DNA from: Spirochaeta sp. UBA2779
GTDB taxonomy: Bacteria > Spirochaetota > Spirochaetia > DSM-2461
Length of the DNA stretch: 7,350 nt
Direction: 5' to 3'
Assembly: GCA_002352375.1 (NCBI GenBank)
Contig: DEIH01000272.1
Location: forward strand, 1-7,350
Shown: one piece after another, positions 7,121 through 7,350 of the stretch
Position numbering within the stretch: the first letter of the stretch is position 1
How the letters are laid out: every line of letters starts with the position of its first letter
Made by a program: the position numbers and the translations under genes
Notes under the pieces: model-generated
What the model was told of the DNA's origin: nothing
What the model saw: the letters and a program-made list of their open reading frames with translations, nothing else
Databases searched by the model: none

Positions 7121-7350
7121 TTGAACGAATCAGTCCTTTCTATGAAAGGCATCCATAAGCGTTTCATGGGCGTTCATGCCTTAAAAGGTGTTGATTTTAA
7201 TCTTAAATCCGGTGAGATTCATGCCCTGGTGGGAGAAAACGGTGCCGGGAAATCAACGATGATGAAAGTTCTCACCGGTATTTATGAGAAAGATTCCGGG
7301 GAGATTCAATTTCAAGGCAAACTATTTAACCCGCATAATCCTACACAGGC
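7121..7350 (+). CDS. Sugar ABC transporter ATP-binding protein, CUT2 family (RbsA/MglA/XylG-like), N-terminal part (3' end outside window)
   Basis: The first 76 codons of a cytoplasmic ATPase for a ribose/galactose/xylose-type importer are present, running off the window end. The start is TTG 7121, because it follows AAGGAG by 7 nt, has no in-frame ATG upstream, and gives the usual N-terminus (MNESVLSMKGIHKRFMGVHALKGVDF in two parts: about 7 residues before SMKGIHKRF). The ATG at 7142 would cut into the first strand and lacks a good site. The Walker A GENGAGKST lies at 7232-7258, and the stretch GENGAGKSTMMKVLTGIY matches E. coli RbsA as I recall it, followed by the DSGEI turn typical of this family. 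Unlike the ATPase at the window start, this intact motif is the N-terminal, catalytically competent domain. The full gene should be about 500 codons. It follows the sensing operon after a 144-nt gap and is the likely regulated target. Sugar specificity cannot be told from this part. Confidence 0.9.
   Translation, partial: MNESVLSMKGIHKRFMGVHALKGVDFNLKSGEIHALVGENGAGKSTMMKVLTGIYEKDSGEIQFQGKLFNPHNPTQ

Noticed and set aside
1..7350. CRISPR array, tRNA, insertion sequence or phage genes
   Set aside because: No regularly spaced repeats, tRNA-like cloverleaf, transposase frame or terminal inverted repeats are visible. Nearly all of the sequence is explained by the seven co-directional genes.

Overview
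The window carries six complete or nearly complete genes and the first 76 codons of a seventh, all on the + strand and tightly packed. It falls into three blocks. No 16S or other marker gene is present, so the host is inferred only. A BMP/nucleoside-type ABC transporter beside an AraC-type response regulator and YesM-type kinase, moderate GC and strong AGGAGG-type ribosome binding sites fit a free-living spirochaete (Spirochaetales) or, less well, a Firmicute.

Block 1 (1-2647) is the membrane and ATPase part of a purine-nucleoside/BMP-family ABC transporter (B. subtilis YufO-P-Q/NupO-P-Q type, Treponema pallidum PnrC-D-E type). It holds the C-terminal half of the double ATPase and two complete permeases. 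The lipoprotein substrate receptor is not in the window and would be expected upstream.

Block 2 (2665-6976) is a sensing module with no room between its genes. It encodes an AraC-family response regulator (YesN type), a membrane sensor kinase with an extracytoplasmic double-Cache-like domain (YesM/LytS type), and a cysteine-free, apparently membrane-anchored sugar-binding protein of the ribose-binding-protein fold. The genes overlap by 1 and 4 nt. The order and content match the known sugar-perception logic of Clostridium XylFII-LytS-YesN, where a dedicated binding protein, rather than the transport receptor, presents ligand to the kinase. The kinase having its own Cache-like domain also recalls LuxP-LuxQ.

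Block 3 (6977-7350) is a 144-nt intergenic region followed by the start of an RbsA/MglA/XylG-type (CUT2) sugar ABC ATPase, which begins at a TTG codon with a strong Shine-Dalgarno. The intergenic region holds a possible sigma-70 -10 element, an imperfect 10-bp inverted repeat that could form a leader hairpin, a 16-bp imperfect direct repeat, and an RBS embedded in a palindrome. It is the obvious place for the response regulator to act.

Working model (inference): the anchored binding protein and the kinase detect an external sugar or nucleoside-derived ligand, the kinase phosphorylates the YesN-type regulator, and the regulator activates the downstream CUT2 sugar transporter. Only 17 nt separate the nucleoside permeases from the regulator, which suggests co-transcription and a link between nucleoside and sugar (perhaps pentose) scavenging. 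The ligand cannot be read from the sequence, and two arginines that bind ribose in E. coli RbsB appear not to be conserved.
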